Assembly: GCF_028372415.1 (NCBI RefSeq)
Contig: NC_092878.1
Span: 4,553,501 to 4,617,500, forward strand
From: Notamacropus eugenii
Taxonomy: Eukaryota; Chordata; Mammalia; Diprotodontia; Macropodidae
Length of the DNA stretch: 64,000 nucleotides
Direction: 5' to 3'
The position numbers and the translations under genes were made by a program. Below the pieces are notes generated by a model, which did not search any database, was not told the origin of the DNA, and saw nothing but the letters and a program-made list of their open reading frames with translations. Each line of letters starts with the position of its first letter. The first letter of the stretch is position 1. Below are positions 37,840 to 50,022 of the stretch, one piece after another.

Positions 37840-40805
37840 CATAAGGGCACTTTATTTTCCTCCTCTTTTCTTAGAAATTTTGTGTTATTATTTTCTTTAA
37901 ATTTAAAATTATATGTATTTTGTCACATAGCAAAAATCTACCCTGTCTCTCTCCCACCCAAACCATACTCTCTTTTGAGAAAGAAAGAAAAATAATATCT
38001 ATTGAAAACATGTATAATCAAGCAGAACAGATTTCTGTATTCATTGTGTCCAAAGAAAATATATATCTCATTCTTCCCTCTGAGCTCCTTACCTCTCCAT
38101 CAGGAGGCAGGCAACGTTTCATCATGAGTCCTCTGGAATTATGATTGCTCATTGCATTGATCAGAATTCCTAATTCTTTCAAAGTTATGTCTTTACCAAA
38201 TTATTATCAATGCATACATTATTCTCTGGGTTCTGTTCACTTCATTCTGCATCATTTCATGTGTCTCCCAAGGTTTCTCTGAAATCATCCCATTCATTAT
38301 TTTTTGGCAGCCCAATACTATACCATCATATTTATATGCTATATGACTTATTCAGTCATTCTCCAATTGATGGCTACCCCCTGAGGTTCCCATTCAATGA
38401 GGTATAAATATCTTTTATACCTTAGCTTGATTTGCTTAGGATACTCCCTTAATCTGTACTCTTTCCAATTAATTATCCCTTCTCTCCTTTCCCTCCTATT
38501 TCCCTATAGGAGTGAAATATATTTCTATACCCACTTGTGAGTATATGTGTGTAGTCTCTCCTCCTTTTTACCAATTCAGAGGAGAGTGACATTCAAGTTT
38601 CAGATGTTCATCACTGCACTTGTACACTCTGATTTCATGAAATAATTTTCCCTAACCTCCCTTTTCCTTCTCTTCCTCTCTTTTCATTCTTCTCTTAAGA
38701 TCATCAGGACATTACAGATGTGCTATAATGTAATGCAAATACACCAAATGAAATCCTGAGGGGAAAATCCAAGACAAAGTTATAGTGAGTCATTTTCCAG
38801 GCTAGGTCAGTATAGGGAGACAGATGAGGAAACTGTGGGAACTGGGGATGGAATCTGGCCAGTGGTATATCTCAGTGAGCATTCTAACACAGAGAAAGGC
38901 TGTGAACCATCTCCCCATATTTGAATGTAAACAATTAATTCTTGTTTAGTCCTTTATGGTTGTTCATTCATGTTTACCTTTTTTTACATTTTTCTTAATT
39001 CCTGTATTTGAACTTCAAAGTTTCTATGTGGCACCAATCTTCTTGTCAGGAATGCTTAGAAGTTCTCTATTCCATTAAACATCCATTTGCACCCCTGTAG
39101 GATTATATTCAGTTTTTCTAGGTAAGCTCTTTTTAGCTGTAATCCTATATCTTTTGCCTCTTAGAATATGGTATCTTTGGTATTTGACAGTGCTGGCTGC
39201 CAAATCTTGTGTAATCTTGACGGTGGCTCCTCAATACTTGAATTATTTCTGACACTTTTGCTATTTTTTCTTTGACCTGAGAACTCTGGATTTTAGCTAT
39301 ACTGGTTTTCAAAGTTTTTATTTTGGGGTTTCTTTTAGGAAATGCCTATATAAATCCTTTCTATTTCCACTTTGTCCTCTGGTTCTGAGAGATCTGGACA
39401 ATTTTCTTTTAAGATTTCTTGAATTAAGATGTCTAGGCTTTTGTTGTTGTTGTCCATGGTATTCAGATAGTCCCACGATTCTTAATTTTTTCTCCTTGAT
39501 CTGTTTTCCAGCTCAGTTGTTTTTGCTATAAGACACCTTACATTTTTTCCTATTTTTTCAGTCTTTTGACTTTGTTTGAATATGTCTTCTTGTTGCCTGG
39601 AATTGTTGGCTTCTATTTCATCCACTCTAATTGCTTTAGACAAGGTTTTGTACCTCTTGTGTCAAGCTGTTAATTGTCTTTCCAATTTTTCTTCCATAAC
39701 TTTCATTTCTTTTCCAGTTTTTCCTTGAGTACCCCCATTTCACTTATTTATTTAAAAAATTTAAGCTGTTATTTGAAATTCTTGCTTCATCTTCTTCAGG
39801 AATTTTATTGAATTTGTACCAAGCTGTGATTTCCTTTGAGGTTTTCTTTGTAGATATTTTGGGGTCATTCTTTCTAATTTGTATCTTTAGAGTCCCTATC
39901 CCCATATGGCTTTTGATGGTTTGCTTCATTCTTCCAGTCTGTTTCCTAACCAGATTTATTATGTCTAGGCTTTGCACAATTCTGAAGTCTGGGGTGGCCC
40001 TTCTGCCATTTGGGGGGAATGTTGGGTGTTGCATTATTCCGGAATCTCAGGAACAACTCAGACTGGGAACCTGCAAGCTTATAGTGCTCCCAAAGTCATC
40101 TGATCCATGATAGAGTCTTATTGCTACCTCTTGGTCTGAGCTCTGCAAGTTTCTACTATGGATTTGGGTCTGAGCAAGAGTAGACTGTAGGTAGACTCAA
40201 CCTTTATCAACCAAACAGGAAGTTTTGGTGTTTCAGAATGACAGAACAGTAGAGTCTCCTTTGGTTAGTTCTGGTTAGTTTTGGTTAGTTCTCTGGAAGG
40301 CTTTAGACTAGGCTAGAAGCTACAACCGAGACTCCATTCTACTCCTGGGGTTCAAATCACCTCACTGCTGCTTGCGTCCATCCAAAGTTGTTCTCTTGGG
40401 ATCCCTATGCTAAGAAACAATGTCATCCCTGGGTGAAGGTCTCCACCTTCATCTTCCCTGGATCTGTGACCTGGACCTGGACTTAGAACCAGATTATAAA
40501 CAACAAAGCTGACAGTAGGCACCTGTTCCTATGCCCTGTGGTGCTCAGGTAGCAATCCAGAACCTCTTCTTGCCCTGGTACAGTTTCTCCCTGTGCTAGA
40601 ATGTTCACTGAGATGTGCTACTGGCCATACCCTGTCCTCAGTGACCACACACCTCTCTGTCTTCCTGTGTCCTAGACCGGAAAGTGACTCATTATAACTG
40701 TCTTCGATTTCTCCATAAGTATTTGGTCTGGGACATTTACAAGATCTGTCTGGAGTATTTCAGGGGAGTTTGCAACCTTTCTTCCCCACTGCTTCAGCAT
40801 CTTGA
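37840..40805 (-). mobile_element. Third half-L1-type copy, old
   Basis: On the minus strand the element starts near 40805 with a decayed 'ttagtcaagatgctgaag' 5' end. It has a long 5' UTR (39720-40805), degenerate ORF1 (38940-39720), a spacer (38405-38940), then the L1 ORF2-end/3' UTR pattern (37840-38405). The parts and order match the copy at 16.6-18.6 kb, again without ORF2 core domains. No target duplication could be seen by eye. Confidence 0.6.
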
Positions 40806-40854
40806 CTAATTTTAAAAGACCCTCACTTTGTTTTGATAAACACTTTCCTTTAAA

Positions 40855-41185
40855 CATTTATTAAGTACTTACTGCACGCAGGATACTTTTGCAACTCCCT
40901 GAGGGAGATACAAAATTTTCGATAATGCCACGGTACCTGTCCCCATGAAACTTACACTCTAGTTGGTAGATATGATATGTCTGCAAAGTTATTCCAAAAT
41001 ATTCTAGCTGTTACATGCATTAGTGAAGTATAAATGCTATATGGCTTCTATGAAGGTTAACGTCATTCCCAGCTGTGGAGATCAGAAGACTTCATCCATG
41101 GGGAGATCTGAGTTGAGCATTAAAAGAAAAGTAGAAATTCAGAAAGTAAAAAGAGGGCATTTTTAGTATAGGAAACAGAGGCATG
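40855..41185 (-). repeat. L2 3' region
   Basis: 'catttattaagtacttactg', 'cttacactctagttggtaga' and 'gagttgagcattaaaagaaa' are the complement of L2. Confidence 0.6.
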
Positions 41186-41399
41186 GAGTCAGGAAAATGT
41201 AACAGACTAATAAACAATATCTTTCATGTAGGTCTTCCCAGTTCTTTAGAAATGAGAGTCAAATTTGTTTTTGCCACTTTTCAAAAGTCAGGAAGAAGGC
41301 TCAATATTGTCTTTCAGGCACACAGAGAGAAACTGGCCACATACCTGGCACTCTTTCCATTTTACTACACTTGTGTATTTCTTAGACTTCATAAACATT

Positions 41400-41560
41400 C
41401 ACATATAACACATAGATTTCTTCTCTCTCTCACTTCTCTCACTCTCTTTTTCTCTGTTTCTCTCTCTTTTCTCTTTGTTACTTTCGCTTTCTGTTCGTAT
41501 ATAAATATAATATATATTTCTATATATATTCAGCTGTGTCAAAGTATATATAACTATTCT
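41400..41560. repeat. TC-rich and AT-rich low complexity
   Basis: 'ctctctctcacttctctcac' type text followed by 'tatataaatataatatatat'. Confidence 0.7.
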
Positions 41561-41904
41561 TATCCATGAAAATGCTCACTTTAGCCTATAGACTCCAAGC
41601 TTGTCTTCATGCCTTTATTTTGCTTATGTAAGGAAATTTGAAAAATCTAAAATTTTCAAGAACTTGGAACTTAAAGGTATTCTAGTATGTATTAGTCAGT
41701 GGATCTTAGTATGAGGAAGGAAAAAGTTGCAATGGAAAGTATGATCAAGGTAGAGCAAATGGACCCTAAATTGACAGTTGCCTCTGCTTTTTGTCTCCAT
41801 AGATCAGAATAGAATCTATGACCTCTGTATTTGAAAATGACGGAAGAGCTATTTGTGGGTCAATGACCAGCTCAACAAACATTGATTAGGTAAGCGCGGT
41901 CAGA

Positions 41905-42090
41905 TTTGTAATATAGGGAGTTTGGTTTGGAAATCAGCAGACTTGGGTTCAAATCTCAACTGCGATATTTACTAATGTGATGAGATAGAGCCAATACATC
42001 TCTGATACAATATCCTGATCTACAAAATGAAAAGGGTTCGGACAAGATGAGTTGCTCTAAATTAATCTCAGAAGTTTGATACTTGATTAA
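41905..42090 (+). repeat. MIR SINE
   Basis: 'gacttgggttcaaatctcaa', 'atcctgatctacaaaatgaa' and 'acaagatgagttgctct'. Confidence 0.65.
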
Positions 42091-43129
42091 TGAACCGTGT
42101 TGTTGTTGTTATTGTTTTAATTTGTGTTGTAAATCTCTTGCCAGATGGCTCCATAGTAAAAGTGCTCTGTGTACAAGGTCCCCAAGCTGGCCATGTTTAG
42201 ATATTCACTCACTGCCCTTAATTTCAGATGGTAAATTTGTAGATTTTGGCAACTAAACAAGTTAAACAATGATAATAAGAATCTATAGAAATCTCTTAAA
42301 AATTTAAAAGTTTTTCTCCTTAAAAATCATGGAAGGTAAAGCAGCTAAAAATGTAGCACTTTGGAAACATACAGTAAGACAAAAACAATAAAAGTTAAGT
42401 TTAAGCACGAAATATCTTCAGAATAAAATTGTGGATTTTCCCAACTGTTTTGTAATTTACAGAAGACCTATACAACCCTTTATCTTTGTCAGTGACAGCT
42501 TTTCTTTGATCTTCAGCCCTTTTCCATCAAAATCCTGGGAAAGCATTTGCTTCCCCAGCCTTCTCCATCCCAGCCCTGGGGGAGCATTTGGTGACAGTAG
42601 CAGCAACAGTGGCAGCTGGTGGGTCCCTCTCAGTGTTTGGTTTGTCTGTTTTTCTTTCTCCCTCTTACTATTTTCCTTCTTTTGGCCTTCTTACTCTAGG
42701 AAGAGATTCTTGTTCAGGTATTGTTGGACTAATGGCCTCTGAGGTAGCTTCCAGCTCTGAGATTCTATTTTTCTGTAATCGCTAAAATACCTTTTGGCTC
42801 AAAGTCCTCTAATCTTACAAGCCATAATAATGTCCTTATTCAACTTCAGAGAATTAGAATGTCAAAATTTTAGATTTGAAAGGGACTTTATTTAATACTA
42901 ACCATAACGTAAGAAACAATTCTGTCTAGAATGTACCCTCTCCCCCTGCCCCCAGTATCATAGGTTTACATCTAGAAGGAAATTTAGGGGTCATATAGTC
43001 CGTACCCCTCATTTTACAGATAAGGAAACTGTGATTCAGAGTGATAAAATTACTTGCCCAGGGCTGTACCCTGCAATAATTCACATGCATGCATTAACAT
43101 AGTCACACAGATACACATAAAGCTATATA

Positions 43130-43856
43130 CAGTAGAACCTGGTTTACATATTTTTCACTGGACGAGGAAAAATTTTATGCTAAATTTGTCTTGTAAGATG
43201 AACAGAAATTCTCAGTACGAACATCATGCTTGGACTTGAACGGCCAGTGAAGGGTTGATGCTTAATGATAATGCAATGTCACATGTCTGTGACATTCGGA
43301 GAAAACATCAAAAACAAGCGTTGTTAGATTCCTAGTAAGAAGCAAACGCAAAGAAAAAAAATCAGTGAGTCAGAACATGAAAGTGATTCTAAAAAACAAC
43401 AAATAAGTGAAGGCAGTAGCTATGATCTTACTTTTAGTGAAAGTGACGTAAGAGAGAACACTCCCTATGCTGAAATCCCCCATGTTCTCATAGAAGGAGA
43501 CTGTCCTTCTAAGCAATAACCCTTCCTCCCCCTCCTCTTCCCTCTCATCTCCCTTATGCCAGCCACAACTCTTCTCAAAGGTAAAGTGCAGGTTAATTTA
43601 TCTGATTTTTGGTTTCTATTGTTTACTAACCCTCGCTATTATATCTCTGGCACATTAGGGACATAAAACTTACTTAAAATGATGAAGAATTATTTTATAG
43701 GAATATTTTACATCATTTTATTTACATTGATTTTACATTATTGATTTACGTTATTTTCCATTATTTCCTATGGGAAAATTCACTTTTCAATATGAACAAA
43801 TGGCATGACAAACAGAATATTGGAACGAATTGAATTCATAAACTGAGGGTCTACTG
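43130..43856 (+). mobile_element. Tigger-like (pogo/Tc1) DNA transposon remnant
   Basis: A 727-bp element has imperfect terminal inverted repeats: CAGTAGAACCTGGTTTACAT at the left, and CAGTAGACCCTCAGTTTATG on the other strand at the right. It is flanked by TA on both sides (43128-43129, 43857-43858), as in pogo/Tigger elements. A reading frame around 43340-43518 (..KKISESEHESDSKKQQ.., ..VLIEGDCPSKQ stop) looks like the acidic C-terminus of a transposase, so this is an internally deleted copy. The DDE core is missing. Confidence 0.75.
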
Positions 43857-43904
43857 TACATATGTATATATATGTATACGCACATACATAGAGATACGTA
43901 TACT

Positions 43905-44050
43905 ATTTTAAATAATATTTCATTTTTTCTCCCCAGTTACATGTAAAAACAAATTTTAACTGTTTTTATGTTGGGGTTCCAAATTCCTTTCCTTCCTTCC
44001 CTCCTTGCTCCCTGAGATGGTAGGCAGTCTGATGTAGGTTATACATGGAC
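43905..44050 (-). mobile_element. Short L1 3' end
   Basis: 'tctccccagttacatgtaaa', 'tgttggggttccaaattcct' and 'ctccctgagatggtaggcag' are the complement of the very end of the marsupial L1 3' UTR. Heavily 5' truncated. Confidence 0.8.
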
Positions 44051-44074
44051 AATCAGAGACACCTATAGTACTGA

Positions 44075-44290
44075 AAGACAGTGTGCTATGCTGGATCGAG
44101 AGCTGTCCTGACAGCCACAAACACCTCAGTTTAGCTCCTACCTCTAAAACATGCTGGCTGTGTGAGTCTGGCCAAGTTGGCTAATCTCTCCGTCCTCTAG
44201 GCATGTCTCTAAGATTATATTGAAGAGAATGTGCTGACCCGTTTAGGGAGTTTCCAATGAAATCACAGGTCTAGTCTCCACTTGGTTTAA
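44075..44290 (+). repeat. Marsupial CORE-SINE, second type
   Basis: 'gtgtgctatgctggatcgag', 'tggctgtgtgagtctggcca' and 'ggagtttccaatgaaatcac'. Same 3' type as 7555-7770. Confidence 0.6.
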
Positions 44291-44490
44291 GGTATACAAA
44301 GCACTTAATAAATATGATTGCTTTTAAGCCTCACAACAAGCCTGTGAGGTAGGATGGAAACTAAAGCTGAGGGAGATTAAGTGATTTGCTCAGGCTCACT
44401 CAGCTAATAAGTATCTCAGGTCATATTTGAACATAAGGCTTTCTGGATATAGGTCCAATTTTCTACATACTATGCTAACTGCTTCTCAAT
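44290..44490 (-). repeat. MIR SINE
   Basis: 'aagcctgtgaggtaggatgg', 'gagattaagtgatttgctca' and 'catatttgaacataaggct'. Confidence 0.7.
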
Positions 44491-44499
44491 GTACTGGAG

Positions 44500-45005
44500 A
44501 AAAAAAGCATCTAACTTTTTTCCTGAAGACCTCCAAGGCAACGTGTACTCTTCCCAAATCTGCCCGTTTTATTTCTGAATAGTTCTAATGGTTAGGAAGT
44601 TTTTTTTCTTATGTCAAGTCTAAATTTGCCTCCTCATGACTTCTACCAATTGCTTCCATTTCTACTATTTGGTACCAGAAAGAACAAGCTTGAGCTCCCC
44701 ACTAAAGGACAAAAAAGCACAAAGCTAACATTGCAATTTGGACTTTATGCATTGGGCCATTTGACCATCTAATTGTACTAACATCTGGTTTCGAGATTCT
44801 AGATCATATCTCTCCATCTTTGCACAAGAATAGTATGAGATAATTTACCAAACATTTTGCTAAAATCCAGGAAAACTGTAGCTACATCATTCCCTTGATC
44901 AAATTTACCCTTCAAATACTTGAAGAAATCTGAGTCATCAAGTCCCTTTGAGTATCCTCTAAGCAAAACAACTGATTCTGATACGGCACGAACTTGTAGC
45001 CTTTC
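44500..45005 (-). repeat. L3/CR1 LINE fragment
   Basis: 'ggttaggaagttttttttct', 'ttctaccaattgcttcca' and 'catatctctccatctttgca' are the complement of the L3 3' region. Confidence 0.6.
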
Positions 45006-45130
45006 ATTAGTTAGTCAATCAGTGCTTATTTGAAAAATGCCTACTATGTGCCAGCACTGTATTAAATGCTCTGGAAACAAAGCAAGGCAACACTCACTGT
45101 TCTCAGGAAGGTCACAGTCTAATTTGGATG
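45005..45130 (-). repeat. L2 3' end
   Basis: 'atgcctactatgtgccagca' and 'gtcacagtctaattt'. Confidence 0.65.
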
Positions 45131-45971
45131 CCTTCTTGCCTATCAGAGTTTTTTGTTTTGTTTTTATTTTGCTAATGGAATGGAGGTCTTGCATATGTGC
45201 AGAATGCCTTGAATTGCATCTCTTGGTGCCCCTCCATGTAGAGAACCTGGGGAGTTTGCTTCACGGAGAGTCAGAATGACATGTAAGGACAGTGCCTTGG
45301 AGAGATTAGGGAGTATGTGTAAACAAGTGGTTCCAGTTGACTAACCATGTGGTGAATAGAAGGCTCTTCTATTGGCTAAAAAGGTGTTCAAAAAGTCTTA
45401 GTCAGCTTCTGCCATCTCTCCTCACCTCAGGGCCCTTCGGGGAATCTAAGTGACTTTTTCCACTCCCAGTGCTCTGTGAGGGGAGATCTTGAATACTTCT
45501 CCCTCTCTGAGGTCATGTGGGTCTATGAAAGTGGCTTGGTCCTTGGCTTTTGCATTGGTCTTTTTCTGTTCTAGGTGAAGAGTGGAGCTTTCAATATTGT
45601 GAATTTCAGAAGGACAAGAAGTTCCCCTGGCATCCGAGAGTTCCACAGTGTGGGTTTGGAGCCAATACAGCATTGGTGCCCAGAGGAGCAGGGAGTGACC
45701 TCCTGGGACCCTGGCCTAGCAGTAACTAAGAAAAGACAGTCAACAATCATGCCACATGTGAGACTGATGCTATATAGGAATTCTGATAAGAAAGACTATG
45801 TCTCCAAGGTATTGAAAATATTTGTACATTTATTCTTGATATAATTTTGAAGTAAATATCCTTTTAATAAAAACTAATAAATACCAAGTGGCTAAATAGA
45901 ACTGGAGTTCTAGTAACTGGCAATTAATAATAGGAAGAACACAGCCAGTGGGCATTTCAACCAAAGGCAGT

Positions 45972-46226
45972 AGAGAAGTTGTGGTTCAGTCACTTTTTAG
46001 TCATGTCAGACTCCGTGTGACCCCATTTGGGACTTTCTTGATGAAGATCCTGGAAAGACTTGCCATTTCCTTCCCTAGTTCATCTTACAGATAAGGAAAC
46101 TGAGTTAAGTGACTTGCCCAGGGTTACACAGCTAGTAAGTGTCTGAGGCCAGATTTGAACTCAGGAAGAGAAGTCTTCCGGACTCCAGGCCTGGCACTCC
46201 ATCCACTGTGCTACATAGTTATCCCT
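45972..46226 (-). repeat. MAR1 marsupial SINE inside L3/CR1-rich DNA
   Basis: 'tgaccccatttgggactttc', 'gataaggaaactgagttaag', 'gggttacacagctagtaagt' and a decayed '..tgctacatagttatccc' head. Confidence 0.9.
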
Positions 46227-46860
46227 GCAGAGAAGAGGTACTCACAAATCTCTCAAAGCACTCTGGAACCCTGAGAATGAGTTGTGGCTGGCCCAGCTCT
46301 GGGAGAAAGAATTAGAGTATTACTTACCACACTAAAATATGGCAACCTGAAATGAATACAAGTCTTCAGATATGATCTGCTCAGGAGAGACGACAGCATG
46401 ACTGTTATCTCCCTATTACTGGAAACGCTTTCTCTCAATGCATTCCAAGATCTCATTAGCTTTTCTGAATTTCGTATCACCCTGTTGACTCCTACTGAAC
46501 TCAGTACAATCACCAGCTTTTTTTTCAGACTTCTTTTATCTTCTCCTTAGAGTAGATTTTTTTTGAACTCATGTTAAGACTTTGCACTTATTCCTATTAA
46601 ATTTCATCTTATTAGATTCTGTAAAATGTTGTAGCCTGATACACCCAATGTTTTAGCTATCCCTCTTGGCTTTATGATATCTTTGGTTTTGATGAGGACA
46701 CCACACTGCTTATACCTTTATCCAAGTTACTAACAAATGTGTTCAAGTCCAAACATGAACTCCTGAGATGCTCTACTGGAGACCTCCTTCTGAGCTGTCT
46801 TGGAACGATTAGTGACTGCTTTTTAGGTCTGGCCATTTAAGTAAAGTTGAATTCATCTAG
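46227..46860 (-). repeat. L3/CR1 LINE fragment
   Basis: 'atatgatctgctcaggagag', 'attccaagatctcattagct', 'cctgttgactcctactgaac' and 'tacattcatct'-like text match the complement of the L3/CR1 3' half. Confidence 0.65.
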
Positions 46861-46861
46861 A

Positions 46862-47040
46862 TGGGGGAGTCAGGTGAATTAGTGAATAAAGTGCTGGACT
46901 TAGAGTCATGAATGCTAAGTTCAAATCTGACCTTAAACACTTGCTGACTGTATGACCTGGACAAGTCACTAAATCTCTCTGCCTCAGTTTCCTCATCTGT
47001 AAAATTGGGATCGTAATAGCATTTACCTCTGTGAAAGGAA
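46862..47040 (+). repeat. MAR1/MIR SINE
   Basis: 'ggacttagagtcatgaatgc', 'gacctggacaagtcactaaa' and 'cctcatctgtaaaattggga'. Confidence 0.8.
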
Positions 47041-47099
47041 TGATGAATTTCATAATAATCGATATGATATGTGCAATGAATATACTAATGGATGAGATT

Positions 47100-48560
47100 T
47101 TTTCAGAATTGCTTTTTCTAGTTTGAGTCAGACTCAGAATGCAGCTTGAAATGATCAACCAGAGCTTTGACGACACTCACAATCAACGGTTGTATATCTT
47201 AAGTGAAGCAAATCAAAGATTGTAGAACCTGTCCATGTCACAGAACTCTGGTCCTGTGACCAACCAAATAATGACCCCCAAAGACTTAAGTATTATTGCT
47301 CCCACATGACTCCAGAATTGTTATGTTGTCTTCCGTTTGTGGATTTGTTGTGGAAAACCACGCTCAATCCCTGGGAATGATTGTTTTTAACCTGCCTTTT
47401 CCCCCCTCTCTTCCCATTTGTGATTTAGGTATATAATCTCTGTCTTCACTTCAGCAAGGTGGAATTCTGATGAGGAGAATTCCTGATTTGCAAACCTGTT
47501 CTTCCTAACGAAACTACTTAAATGGCTGCCTGATTACTTGGTACTTTGTCTCTGGCCTGCTGTTTCGTCATTCTCAGGTTAGAGACTGGCTTAGTAAAAT
47601 TCTGCTAACACTTCTAGATGACGTATGTAAAGTTCTCTGCAAACCTTGAAGTACTATATAAAATCTGGGTATTATTAGTATTTCCTCCTTTGAAAGTTAT
47701 TTCAGCATTTGCTCTTCTCTAGCTCTGCGTTACCTCTCTGATTCTCTCATTGTGTATATATTATTGACAGCAGTTCAGTAATCATATAAATGTATTTCAC
47801 TAATTGAATGTACTGTAATTCGTCTTTGAACTCTTCAAGGGCAGTTAAGTCCTCTCTTACTGCCTGCTTATTCATCCTGACTGTCAGCTCTCTGGGAGCC
47901 ATTTTTACGTTCTCCTTTCCAGTCCAAAATTCTTTCTCATTGGCAACAAAATAGAAGCACCAAGTAATGGTAGTGATCAAGCAGCTCTGCCATTTCTGTT
48001 ATTTGTTCACATTGTTTTATCTGTCCCATCCCTTCTGTGAGTCCTGTCTTTTCCCCAATATTGATAAAAAAGACCCCCTTTCTTTTTTCTGTTTTTATCT
48101 TTCCTTAGCTTTCATGGAGTTTTCATTCCATCAGTGGGGAAAGATGCAAACATAGATAACTATGTTTCATGATGTTACATGACATGACAATATTACATGG
48201 TAAGTGTATCAGAAAAGTTTGAAACACAGTGCGTGGGGTAAGGCCAACTTATTCCTTGTCCCTTTATATTTTTCAGAATCTATATTTTGGTAATATCTAT
48301 ATTGAAGGAGAAATTTGGAAAAACATCAGTTTATCTAGCTGCATGATATGTAGTGAACTATCTGGTTTCACTCTCCCAAGTAAGGTGACATTTCTCCGTC
48401 AGGGCCCTACCCTGGAGGAATTAGGAATGTCCTCTAATGCTATTGGCTTGAACCTCCATTCTAGTGTGGTTCCCAGTGATTGGTTCCCCAGTTCTATTTA
48501 ACCCATTAATACCAAGTAGTTTTTACAAATGGATAATCACTTCAAACATATAGGAAGAAC
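47100..48560. other. Intergenic, mostly unclassified
   Basis: A MIR 3' tail lies at about 47600-47690 ('gtaaagttctctgcaaacct'). The rest (47740-48160 pyrimidine-rich; 48160-48500) has no family I can name and no supported gene. Confidence 0.4.
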
Positions 48561-48569
48561 GGAAACATG

Positions 48570-48826
48570 TGTTGTTATTGTTTAATAACAACTGTCTGAC
48601 TCTTCGTGACCCTACTTGGGGTTTTCTTGGCAAAGACAATGGAATGGTTTGCCATTTCCTTCTCCAGCTCATTTTCCAGATGAGGAAACTGAGGCAAACA
48701 GATCTAAGTGACTTGCTCAGGGTCACACAGCTAGTAAGTGTCTGAGATCATATTTGAACTCAGGAAGATAAGTGGTCCTGCCTCCAGGTCCAGGATTCTC
48801 TCTACTGCACCACCTAGCTGCCCCAG
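48570..48826 (-). repeat. MAR1 marsupial SINE
   Basis: Near-complete complement copy: 'ttcgtgaccctacttggggt', 'cagatgaggaaactgaggca', ending 'accacctagctgcccc'. Confidence 0.93.
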
Positions 48827-49589
48827 AAATAACAACGATTTCCTTCTAAGATAGTAGGGACATATCTTTCTCCTATACCATCTTGGTCTCTAAAGACAAC
48901 AGGCTCAGACTTGTCAAAATTTCTATATAGCATTCATTGGTTCCAGTATGTTTATATCCAAATGTAGCATTGTGACTGCATAAGCCTCATTACTTCTGGG
49001 CTGGGTCCTGGAGATGGCTTCTTATTCCTGGGGACATCGGTATGTTGGACTAACTGGAAAACCCAGCCTGAATTCCACTCAGGGATGGTTTGTAAGTGGT
49101 GATTCTTGACTTTTCAAGGCTTATCAAGTCACAGGTTATACTTTCTTTCACCTAAACGAATGCAGAGGCAAAAAAATCAAGGTTTGTATTCATGGACCCC
49201 ATGTCAACCTCCGATGGGGCGGGGCCAGAGGCCCCTCCCCTTACAATAGCACATCTCTCCTTTTACTGGAACACCACTAGACTAGAGGAAATCAAACCAA
49301 AAGATGGGATGAGATCAAATAATGACTTTTGAATCAACCCCCATTTCTGACCCGCTAGCCAGAGCCAATCAAAGAGGCTCCTCTTCGTCACATGGTTAGC
49401 AGACCATACTAGTTCCGAATGTCTACACATACTCCAAAATCCATGTGAGGTGTGCATCGGGGAGCAGTCTGTTCATCCTCCCAAAGTTTGGACTCATTGG
49501 TCAGTCCTCTGTTACACAAGAAAAGCTTGTCCTTAAATAAGCCCCCAAGCTATCTCACTCATTCTCATCTCTAGATTTGTTTCAGGCCA

Positions 49590-49800
49590 TGATGCTTCTC
49601 TCCCTTCTTATCTGAATATATTTACATTTGCTATATTTTGCCACCAGACCCAGACGACTCCGGAAGAGAATGTGAGGCAGGTGACCTCGCACAGTTGTTC
49701 CTCACTTAAATCCAGTTCACTTGCATGTCATGGCATCACCTCCGTGATGTCATGGTCTTCTCCAATAATGAAGGAGAAACAACAGTCTTTATGTGCAAGT
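49590..49800 (+). repeat. Marsupial SINE with RTE-like 3' end
   Basis: 'ttgccaccagacccagacga', 'gcacagttgttcctcactta', 'gcatgtcatggcatcacctc', 'gatgtcatggtcttctccaa' and end 'gagaaacaacag' match a common marsupial repeat I associate with RTE-mobilised SINEs. Family name uncertain. Confidence 0.6.
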
Positions 49801-49811
49801 TCCCTGGCAGC

Positions 49812-50009
49812 TCACTTTTTCTCTAGTCTTGCACTCTTACCTATTGTGGCAGCTGCCTGAAGCAGTTTTCCAGTAGGGCCCTCTAGGCTGACATTGGTGT
49901 TGAAACTGCCCTTTTCTCCTGTGCCTTGTATACAGATTTCACAATCTGATCCCATATCCCCCACAGTGATCTCTCCAGTTGGACTAAACTTGATTTTGGC
50001 GACCAGCAT
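49812..50009 (-). other. Unexplained 65-codon reading frame
   Basis: The minus-strand frame starts MLVAKIKFSPTGEITVGDMG and continues SDCEICIQGTGEKGSFNTNV and SLEGPTGKLLQAAATIG. It looks protein-like (mixed composition, no low complexity). I do not recognise it. Within it, ACAATAG is followed by GTAAGAGT, a strong splice donor. It is wedged between the SINE at 49590-49800 and the MER5-like element at 50023. It could be a fossil exon, part of an unknown repeat, or chance. Confidence 0.2.
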
Positions 50010-50022
50010 CCCTGTTCTAGAT

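Noticed and set aside
48900-49590. Possible LTR-like stretch with a GC box (49216) and CTTAAATAAG
   Set aside because: No matching partner, clear ends or flanking duplication could be seen. Too weak to call an element.
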